In this document: one piece after another, positions 1 to 9,200 of the stretch
Position numbering within the stretch: position 1 is the first letter of the stretch
Layout of the letters: every line of letters starts with the position of its first letter
Assembly: GCA_049999725.1 (NCBI GenBank)
Contig: JBNGIS010038244.1
Span: 1 to 23,811, forward strand
DNA from: Haplomitrium mnioides
Lineage: Eukaryota > Marchantiophyta > Haplomitriopsida > Calobryales
Reading direction: 5' to 3'
DNA: 23,811 nt
Position numbers and translations under genes: made by a program
The notes under the pieces: generated by a model
What the model was told of the DNA's origin: nothing
What the model saw: the letters and a program-made list of their open reading frames with translations, nothing else
Databases searched by the model: none

Positions 1-270
1 CACTCGAAGAAGTTTTGGATGACTGAGGATGATCCTTAAGAGGATTCCTCTTCTTTATATACAAATAGGAGTCAGCTTTTTGCTGACATACAAGTTGCCC
101 CGTAATAAATCAGTGGGGCAACTATGGAAGCAATTGGTAAGGGGATCACCTGAATGCGGCGCCCCTTTTTGACATACCAACGAATATCCTATTTTGAGCC
201 TATAGCTAACTGCTCTTTGTCCTAAGAATAAATGTCTAAGGGGGAGACCTGGAACCTGGCAGCCCCTCTA
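1..270. repeat. GC-rich patch with four short hairpin-forming inverted repeats
   Basis: This patch is richer in G+C than the AT-rich sequence after it. Visible inverted repeats are GTCAGC/GCTGAC at 71-76 and 82-87 (5-nt loop), GTTGCCCC/GGGGCAAC at 94-101 and 115-122, AAGGGG/CCCCTT at 139-144 and 163-168, and an AGGGG/CCCCT pair near 239-266. The last two sit about 98 bp apart in similar surroundings (TAAGGGG...CCTG...GCCCCT), so they may be a diverged direct repeat. A TATATA stretch lies near 56-61. It could be part of an LTR or of a gene outside the window; I cannot assign it. Confidence 0.4.
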
Positions 271-1974
271 AAATATCTATTAGCTAAATACACTAGCTAG
301 CCTTTTCAACTAACATTAGTTAGTTGTCACTATTTACAGCAGCAAGAGATACATTTCCAACATATATAATCTCAAAATTTTATCCCATGCTTCTTTTGGT
401 GTTTTTGAGTACTAGATATGGATGAGCATACTATCTATCACACTAAAGAATAGTTCATAAAAAACTTTTCTAGATTTCTCAATCCATGTCTTAGTTGTCG
501 ACAATTGGGTTGCCATTAGATGCATAGGTAAAATTGGTGATTTCTTATTTCCAAAAAAGTCAAAAAATTTGTAATCTTGAACTTTCAGACTTGGTAATTG
601 TATTTGTTTAATTTTTCACTCACCAACCCATTCATATTGTCTCCCTTAATATTTCAAACTATGTGATCTAATAAAATAAAATAAAATAAAAACTAACTTG
701 AGAAATATCTCTAAACCAAAGTTTTAAAATTTTAAATAACTAAAAATGCTTTCAAGAAATTTCTCAAAATATTTCAGCTCAACTTGAGGTTCAAATGAAC
801 TCTAAGATGTGAAAAAATAAGTGAAAATAAAACAAAATATAACAAAATCTTCTTTATGTTCTCCCAAGAATTTTTCCCAGATCATTTGTCAACAGTTTAT
901 ATATGAAAATGAAAAAATTTATGATTTGATACCTATCAACAACAATGAATTGGCGATTTAGTGCAATTTCCGTAAAAGATTCTCTAGCTCTTTGAAAGCA
1001 AACCTTCTTTCAAATACATATGTGTTGAAACTGCAATTAAGACACAATAGATATAGTCGTAAGAAATGAGTGTTGGGAAATGAAAGCCCAAACTCTACCA
1101 AAAACTTTGAATCTGAACCAAAAAATCTACATTATTGCACTTCATTTTCTTCAGCAAAAACTAGATTTAACTTACATTAAGTTGCCAAAAATTAGTTGTG
1201 CTTCTCTAGATTGATTTTTGCTTCTACTGCTATTCTCTCAATTGATTTTGACTTCTGATTTATGATCAATTTTGCCTTCTTTTGTTGCAAGCCTTCTTTT
1301 GATCTACTAATTTTCAATGGTTTTTAATAAGATTTGATTTTTCTTTAACGTTAGGCAACTTTGATCTCCAATTTCTTCCTTCTTTGTGTAATGTCACTAC
1401 ATCTCTATGATTAGTCTCTTCTCATCTCTACAATCAGTCTATTTTTCATTGAATTAATGAATCAAGAACCTCTGTGAAGAGGACCAAATGAGATGAGCAA
1501 ACATTTTGAACAAACAAGCTGCACCAAATGTGCATGGAATAGATAAATGAGTTCCTCTTTTAGGAAACTCCTTGAGCTACAATCAATCAAAGTATAAAGC
1601 ATTTAGATCGCACCAATGTTGAGTGCTCATTTGCTCAAAACTTTCATATAGAGCAGCCAAAGTAATATGATTGAATGATCTTGGTAATGACAAAAATTTG
1701 AGCAAAAACCGCTAAATATATAATCAAAACGTAAGAAGTTCTCTAAATATTTAGCATTCTTCTTGTTGGCCAATATTTTTCCAAATAGTTTTAATGCATA
1801 TGTTGATAATAACACTGTAAAAAGAATCAAATCCTTGAATTTAGAGTTGGTGCAATATATTGTTATGTGACCATCAATTTCACCTCCAAATGAGTTGTTG
1901 TAATTCCAATCTCACCCAAATATAACCACTAAATATTCTAAGAAAAATTCACACCATTATTTTACCTTGCTATT
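271..1974. other. AT-rich stretch, no supported gene
   Basis: I see no reading frame with recognisable motifs here. If the copia-type LTR at 1988-2282 is real, this would be the start of the internal region of that minus-strand element, but no gag motif is readable. Open frames here are short and hydrophobic and look like chance frames in AT-rich DNA. Confidence 0.4.
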
Positions 1975-1976
1975 AA

Positions 1977-1987
1977 CTCTAATACCA
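1977..1987 (-). other. Putative retrotransposon primer binding site (tRNA-Met type)
   Basis: Read on the minus strand this is TGGTATTAGAG. It differs at one position from the TGGTATCAGAG primer binding site common in plant LTR retrotransposons primed by initiator tRNA-Met. It directly follows a sequence ending ACAACA, as expected for the inner end of a 5' LTR. Confidence 0.5.
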
Positions 1988-2282
1988 TGTTGTAATGCTT
2001 CAATAGTATCCTCAAATATTGGATTAGTGTCTAGTCTATATAAAACACAAATAGAATCTAGCAAGTAGAGAAGAGTTCTATATGTGATCAACAATTGCCA
2101 TTGTGCAAGAGCTAGTACTCTTGTACCGAATCTTGCTCAATCTTTCTCTCTTGCATAAATGAGTTATGCATGTATAAATGTGCATCAATATGTGTGAGCT
2201 AATCACTTGTCTCACCGACTTATATATATACTTAGAATAGTACAAGCAACTTAACTATAGATTAACCATAAGTTAACTAACA
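1988..2282 (-). mobile_element. Putative copia-type 5' LTR
   Basis: On the minus strand the segment begins TGTTAGTTAAC and ends TTACAACA, giving the TG...CA ends of plant LTRs, and is followed at once by a tRNA-Met-like primer binding site. Its 295-bp length is reasonable for a copia LTR. It contains a TATA-like TTTTATATAG on the minus strand (around 2036-2045). The internal region would run toward position 1, and the 3' LTR would lie outside the window. With only one LTR visible, the boundaries are inferred from the termini and the primer site, not from a pairwise match. Confidence 0.5.
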
Positions 2283-3189
2283 CTAGAAATAAAAAAACCT
2301 TTATAACAATCGCTAGTAACTTTAATAACAAGTAAAACTACATAGATAGCAAATCCCACATACATACAAAAGTAAAACCCAAAAATTGACTAAGAATAAA
2401 CATTTATCAAGTTTTTAAAAACTCAAAATGCCAAATTAAAGCATCTTATTTAGTACCAACTTATTTGAATCTTAGTACAAAGACGCCATTGTTATAAGAG
2501 GCAAAGTATTAAAGTTAAAGTTGTTATTAAAGAGGCTGGATGGCTCTTAATCACCAAACAACTATTGTTTGATAAAGTTATCTTATTTTGGAGCTTTCTA
2601 ACAAGCTTATAACAAAAGGACTAGTTTCTAGACTTATTTGATAGTAGCTATTCTAGTTATATCAATAGAATTTTTGTATATTAAAATTTTTTTAGATAGT
2701 TAGCTAAGGATTGGTTTTGTACTTAAGATGATCATGTGATTTTTTTTCTCCTTGTTGTAAAAGTTAGTAGTCTAATGTGATTGTAGTCCTATGTCTTGTC
2801 AAACCTAATGCAACAAAGACATTTGAAATATATATGCTACTCTATTGATTCTAATAAAGCCTTCAAATACATGGATCTAGAGTAATGCAAACCAAAGTAT
2901 ATCCATATTAAACTAGTGGGTGTGGATTACATCATTTTCTAAATTGATACTTATTTCATTCTCATATTTTTATGTCATTTCATGCTATAATATTTTATTA
3001 GATTCAATAATGGTTCTTAGTTAAGAGTAAAAGAGCAACCATTGTTTGAAAAGTTGAGAAAGAATGAAAAACAAAATTGGTTTGGTGAGATGGGATAAAA
3101 TTATATAAACTACAAAAATAAAAATCTGCAAAGTATTAAAAGAGTTTATAAACTATAGTGATTTCAAGATTTAAGCTCTAAATACTCCA
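2283..3189. other. AT-rich stretch, no supported gene
   Basis: This flank of the putative LTR has no readable domain, tandem repeat or RNA gene. Confidence 0.4.
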
Positions 3190-5112
3190 AAAGTAGGGAG
3201 AGATCATGTGTCAGCCTTGTGGTCGGAGCCTTAACTCTTTTCCGACAGAGTTTCCCCCGATTAAGGGCTGACTTAGTGTTTCGGGACCTTTTATGGGAGG
3301 GGCTTTGCACCGAATGGACCCCAACTTCAGCTTACTAGACAGGAATGACGGCAAAACACTCCACAACATCCAAGCACAACCACCACTGCCTACCGATGCT
3401 GGTCACACCCCTTCTTCAGGGCTTAACCTCAAAAAATGCCACTTAGAAGACAGGGGACGATGGAATAGAGCATCTGATTCTTGGCTGTAGTGGTCTATTG
3501 GGAAGCCCTAGTTGATTCGTGGTTGCTTTACGATCTTGGCCACTAGCCCACAAGCCACCCACGAATAGATTGCAATGATGCTGAACCACTTTGTCTTATA
3601 ATTCTGAAATCCAGAACTGGACCCAATCACTTTGTTATACAAAAGGGAACATGTCCTAGTATCCAATTATCACAATTACAATGTTGTTCGTCATGACTTC
3701 CCCTATTCAAGGTGTCATTAGGATTGGACAAATGAAATACATGCCTTCTAAAACTAAGAATATCATAGAGCTACACACAGAATACAAATCTAAACAACAC
3801 ACGTAAACAAGAAAACACTGGTGCTTGCACGCTGCCCTGCCAACAATACAATCTTCTTCCACTCTCAAGAACCGATCTTTTCTATCAATCCTCCTTCAGC
3901 TCCCATCAGCCACTCCAGTTCTCCTTCAATCCTTCAGCCACCCACCTTCAATCAGATAGTTTTTCAACTTCCCTCGCGTGAAGCCCTGAATTTACTTCCT
4001 CAAGCTTGGAAGAGGATTTCTTTAACTTCCACCTCTAGAAGACAGTCCCCTCGACTGCTAGCCACCAACTCCACCTTGAGCCTCAACAGGATCTTCTATG
4101 TAGCGCGCGCACTAACACATCCACTTCTCTCTTGACTCCACCTGAGAATTATGATCAGAAACGCCCCTAAATGCCCTTAGGATTGATGCTCCTACATAGA
4201 CAAAGCTGAGACGACCCCAAGACCCCTCTTGGCAGCCTCCCATAAATTCAAGTCGACAGACTCCCTTCGAATTCACTTGGCGATCCACCTCCAAATGCTT
4301 GGTCCACCTGCAACGATGAGTCCACCTGGATTGCCTGAGACTCTAGAGCCCCCACGCTCAACGATTCTCAGCGCCCCTCCAGTCCACCTCCACCCTCGCT
4401 GGTCTCTTTGCATGAGTCCACTCCCCACATGTGAATCTTGGCTGGAATTTCTCCTCTCTCCCTCGCTGCCTCTTCCTCTTGAGTTTGGTCTCCCACTCTC
4501 AATTTTGCATGAACAACAACCCCTTCCATCTGGCAGCGATCCCAACTATACCCCCTATGCATCCCGCGTCCCCCTACATTAAATTCTTGATCAAGATCGA
4601 CCCGCTCTTCTTCACTAGACTTTGGCAGTTTTTCTCATTGACAATCATTTCTTGAGAAGCTGAAACATGTCGGTCAGCCTGCGTTTCACGGGTATCAGCT
4701 GAAGCCCCCAAGATCAGAATAGGAAAAATTGCAGGGAAGGATTGTCTGCACCATGTTTTTGATTCGTAGTGCTCTTCCATGGCAATTTTTGATCAGGAAT
4801 CCCCTTGTTGCTGGTTGTGTTAGCAACCCCGTGGCAATCTTGATTCGATTTCTTCGAAGTGTCTTGTTGAGCACAGATCAGCAGCTGGGTCGGGGAGATT
4901 TTGTCTGCAGGGAAATTCAAGGAGATGCATTTGTAAATGGATTCGCATATGCTACCCGACGCATCCCGTAGGCTACTTCTCAATCGTCGTCAATTCTCCT
5001 TGCTACTGCCATCGCGATCGTTCAAAGACCCCCCACAAGCCGCCACGCTTCCGCAAGCGCTCGCGGACCTCCACAAGTCGTCACGCGTCTGCAAATCCCT
5101 TCAAAAACTCGT

Positions 5113-5293
5113 CGTCGCTCTTCGAAATCTCGCCATCGTTCTTTGGAACCTCATCGTCACTCCTCGGACTCCCACAGGTCGCCACATGTCCGCAAATCCG
5201 TTCGGAACCTCATCGTCGTTCTTCGAAACCTCACCGTCGTTCTTTGGAATTCTGCCGTCGCTCTTCGGAACTCCACAGGTCACCACATGTCCG
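5113..5293. repeat. 21-bp minisatellite in a ~101-bp higher-order unit
   Basis: 21-bp monomers of the type CGTCGYTCTTYGGAAYCTCRC occur three in a row from 5113 and again three in a row from 5214. Each trio ends in a shared tail containing ACAGGTCRCCACATGTCCGC. The two trios start 101 bp apart, so monomers and a higher-order period coexist. A 21-bp period equals seven codons, which explains the overlapping open frames on both strands here. Confidence 0.75.
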
Positions 5294-5302
5294 CCCACCA
5301 TA

Positions 5303-5551
5303 TCATCCGATACTGCGCCGTCCGACGCCGCTTTGCAAAGGGGTAGGCGGACGGACGCCTTGACTGGACTCTGAAGTTGACTTGCGTTGACTCTGAGAAT
5401 CCCTCTAACCACCTCCGGTCGCCACGTCATCCGATACTGTGCCGTCCGACGTCACCATGCAAAGAGGTAGGCGGATCGACGCCTTGACCGGACTCTGAAG
5501 TTGACTTGCGCTGACCCTCTTCTGCAGATGCCACGTCATCCACAAAACAAA
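5303..5551. repeat. 124-bp tandem repeat, two copies plus a partial third
   Basis: The unit starts TCATCCGATACTG and contains GCCGTCCGACG, GGTAGGCGGA, GACGCCTTGAC and GAAGTTGACTTGCG. Copy 1 starts at 5303 and copy 2 at 5427. A shorter third start (CCACGTCATCC) lies near 5531. Copies differ by scattered substitutions and the spacing shrinks from 124 to about 109 bp. Confidence 0.75.
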
Positions 5552-5739
5552 TCCCTCGCTGAGTAAGAACGGTACATGTTGTCGCCGTTTCGACACTCGA
5601 TTGCAGTAAGAATTTAGGCTCCTTTTGTTTAACTTTTCCCTTTGCTTAATATAAGAATTATGGCGGGCTCTCCTCTGATCCTTTTTGAACTTTCAGTATC
5701 GCCTCGTTGAACTTTCGTCCTCGCCAATGCCGAAATTGT

Positions 5740-6240
5740 GATAGGTCACCCCTTTGGCTGCTGGTCCTTTGCTTCTTCTTCTTCTGGCCGGATCGTTGCT
5801 TCATTGCCGTTTTGCTACTCTTGGTGTTGTTCTGGCCAGATTGTCAATGGATCGCTCATTCAGCTGCTCGTTGCTTGTTTCTTCCTCTGGTTGGAACTTC
5901 GGTTGATCATCTTTTCAGCCCTCTTTGATCTTGTTCTGGCCGGACCCATGATTTATCCCCATTTTGCCATTCCTTGATCTTGTTCTTGCCAGATCATCAC
6001 TTGATCACCTTTTCAGCACCCCTCGCTCTTTGTCTGGTCAGACCTGTGATATATCGCTGATTCAAAATGCCCTTGTGATAAGAACTATGCGCGCCACAGA
6101 CTCCTGTCGAACTTTCAGATCTTACTCTGTCAAACTTTTCCCCCACTTTGCCGGATCAATGATAGATCATTATTTCGCCTTGCTCGCTCTTTTTCTGGCT
6201 AGACTTGTGATAAGTCATCGTTTTGCATCTCTTCCCTTGG
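5740..6240. repeat. Degenerate repeats with a TTCTGGCCGGAYC-like core
   Basis: Variants of a core such as TTCTGGCCGGATC, TTCTGGCCAGATT, TTCTGGCCGGACC, TCTTGCCAGATC, GTCTGGTCAGACC and TTCTGGCTAGACT recur at irregular spacing. Each is usually followed by a GATC- or GTGATA-containing stretch and a CATTTTGCC-like stretch. These look like old, diverged tandem units. The open frames across the region are a by-product. Confidence 0.5.
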
Positions 6241-6269
6241 TCTCCAGTTGGGCTTCCAGTCGGATCCTT

Positions 6270-6375
6270 GTTAAGTGGGCTTCCCATGTAGGGTGGCTGA
6301 TCGGAACCCAGTTAAGAGGGGCTCCCCACTTAGGGAGGTTGATCGGAACCCGTTTAACCAGGGCTCCCTCATTTT
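6270..6375. repeat. 41-bp tandem repeat, first array (about 2.5 units)
   Basis: Units begin GTTAAGNGGGGCTYCCC and end TGATCGGAACCC, with starts at 6270, 6311 and 6352, an exact 41-bp period. The third unit is cut short. The same unit recurs at 6730-6815. Confidence 0.75.
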
Positions 6376-6406
6376 CCGCTAAGGCCCGCGGACTCCTTGG
6401 AACTGC

Positions 6407-6412
6407 CACGTG
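6407..6412. promoter_or_regulatory. Palindromic G-box core (CACGTG) inside a repeat motif
   Basis: GCCACGTGTCC matches the plant G-box/ABRE core bound by bZIP and bHLH factors. It is one member of a recurring CCACRT-type motif in this block, so it may simply be repeat sequence. No gene that it would control is visible. Confidence 0.25.
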
Positions 6413-6494
6413 TCCCTAAATCCGTGAAGTGAAGTGGAGCTACCACGTTTCCGCAACTCCCCACGGAGTCCCTGAATCCGTAACTATAATCCAT

Positions 6495-6680
6495 CGCCGC
6501 TTCGCCCTTCTCACTTAGTTTCGCAGTTGCCTTAAGGAATCCTCTATGCCATCGTAATAGTGACAAGTCTTCTCTTCGTTAGTCGTCGCTTCGCCCTTCC
6601 CGCTTACCCTTAAAAGATCCTCCATGCCGCCGGAATAGTGACAAGTCACCTCTTTGTCTGGTCACTACTTCGCTTATTCC
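6495..6680. repeat. ~80-90-bp tandem repeat, two units plus a partial third
   Basis: Units start CGYCGCTTCGCCCTTC at 6495 and 6584 (89 bp apart), with a weaker third start near 6663. Shared internal motifs are CCTTAA, ATCCTCYATGCC and GTAATAGTGACAAGTC or its GGAATAG variant. Confidence 0.65.
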
Positions 6681-6729
6681 TGTTTCGCGATCACTCCGGA
6701 CCCGTCGGACCTCTCTTTACGGATCCCTA

Positions 6730-6815
6730 TTAAGTAAGGAACCCACATAGGGAGGCTGATTGGATCCCACTTAACTGGAGAACCCCATGTAAGGAGGCTG
6801 GACCCCGTCTAACCC
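6730..6815. repeat. 41-bp tandem repeat, second array
   Basis: TTAAGTAAGG...GGAGGCTGATTGGATCCCA starts at 6730 and TTAACTGGAG...GGAGGCTG starts at 6771, 41 bp apart, with a third partial start near 6809. The unit is recognisably the one at 6270-6375 (TTAA start, GGGAGG centre, CCC end). The array is followed, as the first one is, by a CCACGT box and a CCGTGAAGTG motif, so a larger module appears to be duplicated. Confidence 0.6.
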
Positions 6816-7639
6816 TTCGGACCCTTAGAAGCTACCACGTCCTTCGACATATCCCGTGAAGTGCGTGAGGGCCGCCACATTTCCGCATACCTCTTCGGAC
6901 TCCTCGGAACTCTTTCTTTGTGTGGATTTCTTTGCCTCGATCGCCTTCCTCTGGTCTGATTGCATCATGTGGCTTCCGATTATGGAGCGCCTCCTTCTCT
7001 TCTCTTGTGAGCAACCTATCGCGAGGCTTCATCTCCTTTGGGTTCATCCGATTGCCTGCTCTTCACCTAGCTTCGCCCACTGCATGATTCTGGTTCGTCG
7101 TTCATTGCCGCTGGGTATGTTCTCGCATTGCTGCGACCTCCGATCTAGTTGCGTGATGGCCATTTGCATGCCTCTGACCGGACTCCCCCTCGCCATCACT
7201 TCCCGTAGCTCCTCTTGTGACTTCCCCTTCACGTGATTCCTCTTTGAATGATGCTGACTGCCTTGACCTTTGCTGATCTCTCTCTGATGATCTCCCTGAA
7301 TCCTCTGCTCACCCTTGTCATGATCTCCCTCTGTCAAGAATTGCTGCAAGTCTCTTTGATCCCCTTGCTAGCCTTCTTCCCTAACTCATTTGAATTCTAC
7401 AGGGCTCCCCCTTGCATTTGCAGGATCCAATACTTGCAGTGGTTATCGATATATAAGTTGACTAAAAAGAGGTTTAACAAGAAAATAGAGAAGAATGCTT
7501 ATCAAATTCTTATTAAATTGAATGATATATATTTTGAACTGAAAGGCTTTTAACTTTAGAATTATAATGCTTTGGCTATATTCATGGTTTGAATGCATGA
7601 GGGTTTTTTTGTGGATTATTAGATAAGTCAATTTTGATA

Positions 7640-9200
7640 TAATTTGATAATTCCTATCCTTAGTAAAGCTGAAGTTGAATATTGTACTCATACCAATGAA
7701 GTATTGCAAAAATTGCCTAAGTCAAAGTTCCATTGTAAAGAGATGACTTATCTAGAGCATAAAGTGTCTACATATGTCATTAAAATAGAGGAATAAAAGA
7801 TTACAGAACAAACATTACTAAAAGATGCAAAATATGTTAAGTATTCAATGGATTGAAAAGTTTTATGGACAATTCATTCATTACTATGAACATATTGCAA
7901 CATGGCTTATAAATCTACTAGGTGTAAAGATCGAGCTTTGAGAGATCGCCAAAGAGCAAGCGTATATTCAATAACTAAATGAATCAATCTCTTCTTGTCT
8001 TATTCTACAACCACATGATCCAAAGACATGGTGCATAGCTAATTTTGATGCTTCTAATTTTGTTGTCAAAGTAGTTTACAACAAAATTTTGAGAGCGAAC
8101 TTCATCCAATTGCCTTTATATCACGTAGATTAAATATGGTCGAGGGAATTTTTTCAGCAAGGCATCTAGAGCAACTAACAATGATTTATGCGACAAAGTT
8201 TGGAGACATGTTTCATTAGACAAACTTGTAAGTATGTGCATACATCACAAGTCATAGTTCAATCAATTCATTGGAAACATATGACAACTAGTCATGATCA
8301 TTAGAAGTATTGGCTACAACTCTTTGATATCATATTGGAGTACAAGACAAGAAAACACCACACCATTCCAAAAGCACTTTCACGTAGATTGTTAGTTATT
8401 ATAAAATATCTTAGAAGTGGTGAATCTTAGTAGATTACATCTTGATGATGCAATATTGAAGATTACTAGCAAAAACTACAAGAGGATGTTTTCTTCAATC
8501 TTTATTTAGGCACAATTGATGGTACAAAATAGTGAGTATAATTGTTTTTCTATTAATGAGTATAATTGTTTACTTTATTAGCACTATTAACTCTTGCTCT
8601 ATAAAGCTCTTTATGTTGTATGATTTATTTACAAGAAACACACAACATTCTAACCTTAGAGAAATTTAAAACTGATAGTACTACAATTTTTTTCAATGTA
8701 CTTGTTGGTGTCTAAACCTAGCTAGAGATGTTTATAGATTTTTCATTGTTGCAAAAGTTGTTAAAACAAAGCTTTTACGACCACTACCAATTTCTATTTC
8801 TCATTGAAAGCATATATGTTTAGATCTTATTACATCACTTCCAACTATGTCTTGTGAAGCTATTGCAATTGTAATGTTTGTAGATAAATTCAGCATGCAT
8901 ATTCATTTGGTACCAGTGATTGATTCACAATCGGCCAAAGTATACTTTGATGTTGCTTTCGACAATCATAGAATGCTTAAAGTACTAATGTTTGATAGAA
9001 ATCCATGTTTCATTAGAAAGTTTGATGGGAATTAGGTTGGTTTGACTTTCTTTGAGTCCATCTTTGAATTTTTTGCATTTTCCATAGATACTAAGAGAAT
9101 TTTTGTATTGACTAAAAAAAATCAACATGAAATTAAATAACAACAAAAAAAGTGATATGGAAAGTATATGCTTTAAATGTTGGATTGTTTTAAATGAGAT
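7640..9200 (+). pseudogene. Decayed Ty3/gypsy pol: RT C-terminus, RNase H, integrase
   Basis: Reading across frames and stops, the plus strand gives pol domains in canonical order. About 7650-7790: SKAEVEYCTHTNEVLQ and KLPKSKFHCKEMTYLEHKVS, matching the RT connection (EHLEHL...LRKHKLYAKLSKCEF...FLGHVIS). About 7860-7920: FYGQFIHYYEHIATWLINLL, matching YYRRFIKNFSKIAKPL. About 8015-8080: a FDASNFVV segment equivalent to the RNase H TDAS. About 8313-8390: YWLQLFDIILEYKTRKHHTI then PKALSRR, the RNase H end (..DALSRR). About 8722-8820: LARDVYRFFIV and LLRPLPI, the integrase zinc-domain tail. About 8826-9035: DLITSLP, IVMFVDKFSMHIHLVPV and MLKVLMFDRNPCF, the integrase core with both catalytic-type Asp positions. 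After 9035 the match fades. Gag, protease and the RT catalytic YxDD are not visible. It cannot encode protein. Confidence 0.8.

Larger units (their letters stand above)
3190..7438. repeat. GC-rich composite repeat block, possibly a long LTR
   Basis: Base composition rises abruptly near 3190 and falls again near 7440. The left half (3190-5000) is mostly unique sequence, with a nested inverted repeat at its left edge (GTCAGCC at 3210-3216, GGCTGAC at 3266-3272). The right half (5040-6890) is built from several nested tandem repeats, listed separately. The many open frames here are short, overlap on both strands and follow the repeats, so I do not call them genes. The right end reads TTGCA followed by TGGTTATC at 7440-7447, faintly like an LTR end plus a degraded tRNA-Met primer site. 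A gypsy pol relic in the same orientation lies just downstream. A long-LTR identity is inference; no second copy is in the window. Confidence 0.45.

Noticed and set aside
3821-4582. Pro/Ser/Leu-rich frames as a secreted or structural protein
   Set aside because: Non-ATG start in one case, low-complexity CT-rich DNA, competing frames on both strands, no recognisable domain.
4937-5374. 145-codon frame and its overlapping frames on both strands
   Set aside because: Openness follows from 21-bp repeats without stops. No domain is visible, and the frames overlap on both strands.
5707-6419. Hydrophobic frames that look like membrane proteins
   Set aside because: They track the degenerate TTCTGGCCGGA repeats. 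The hydrophobicity comes from T-rich codons.
6832-7349. Two hydrophilic minus-strand frames overlapping by ATGA, possible gag-like pair
   Set aside because: The first begins at TTG and the second enters the repeat array. There is no zinc knuckle or gag motif, and plus-strand frames compete over the same DNA.
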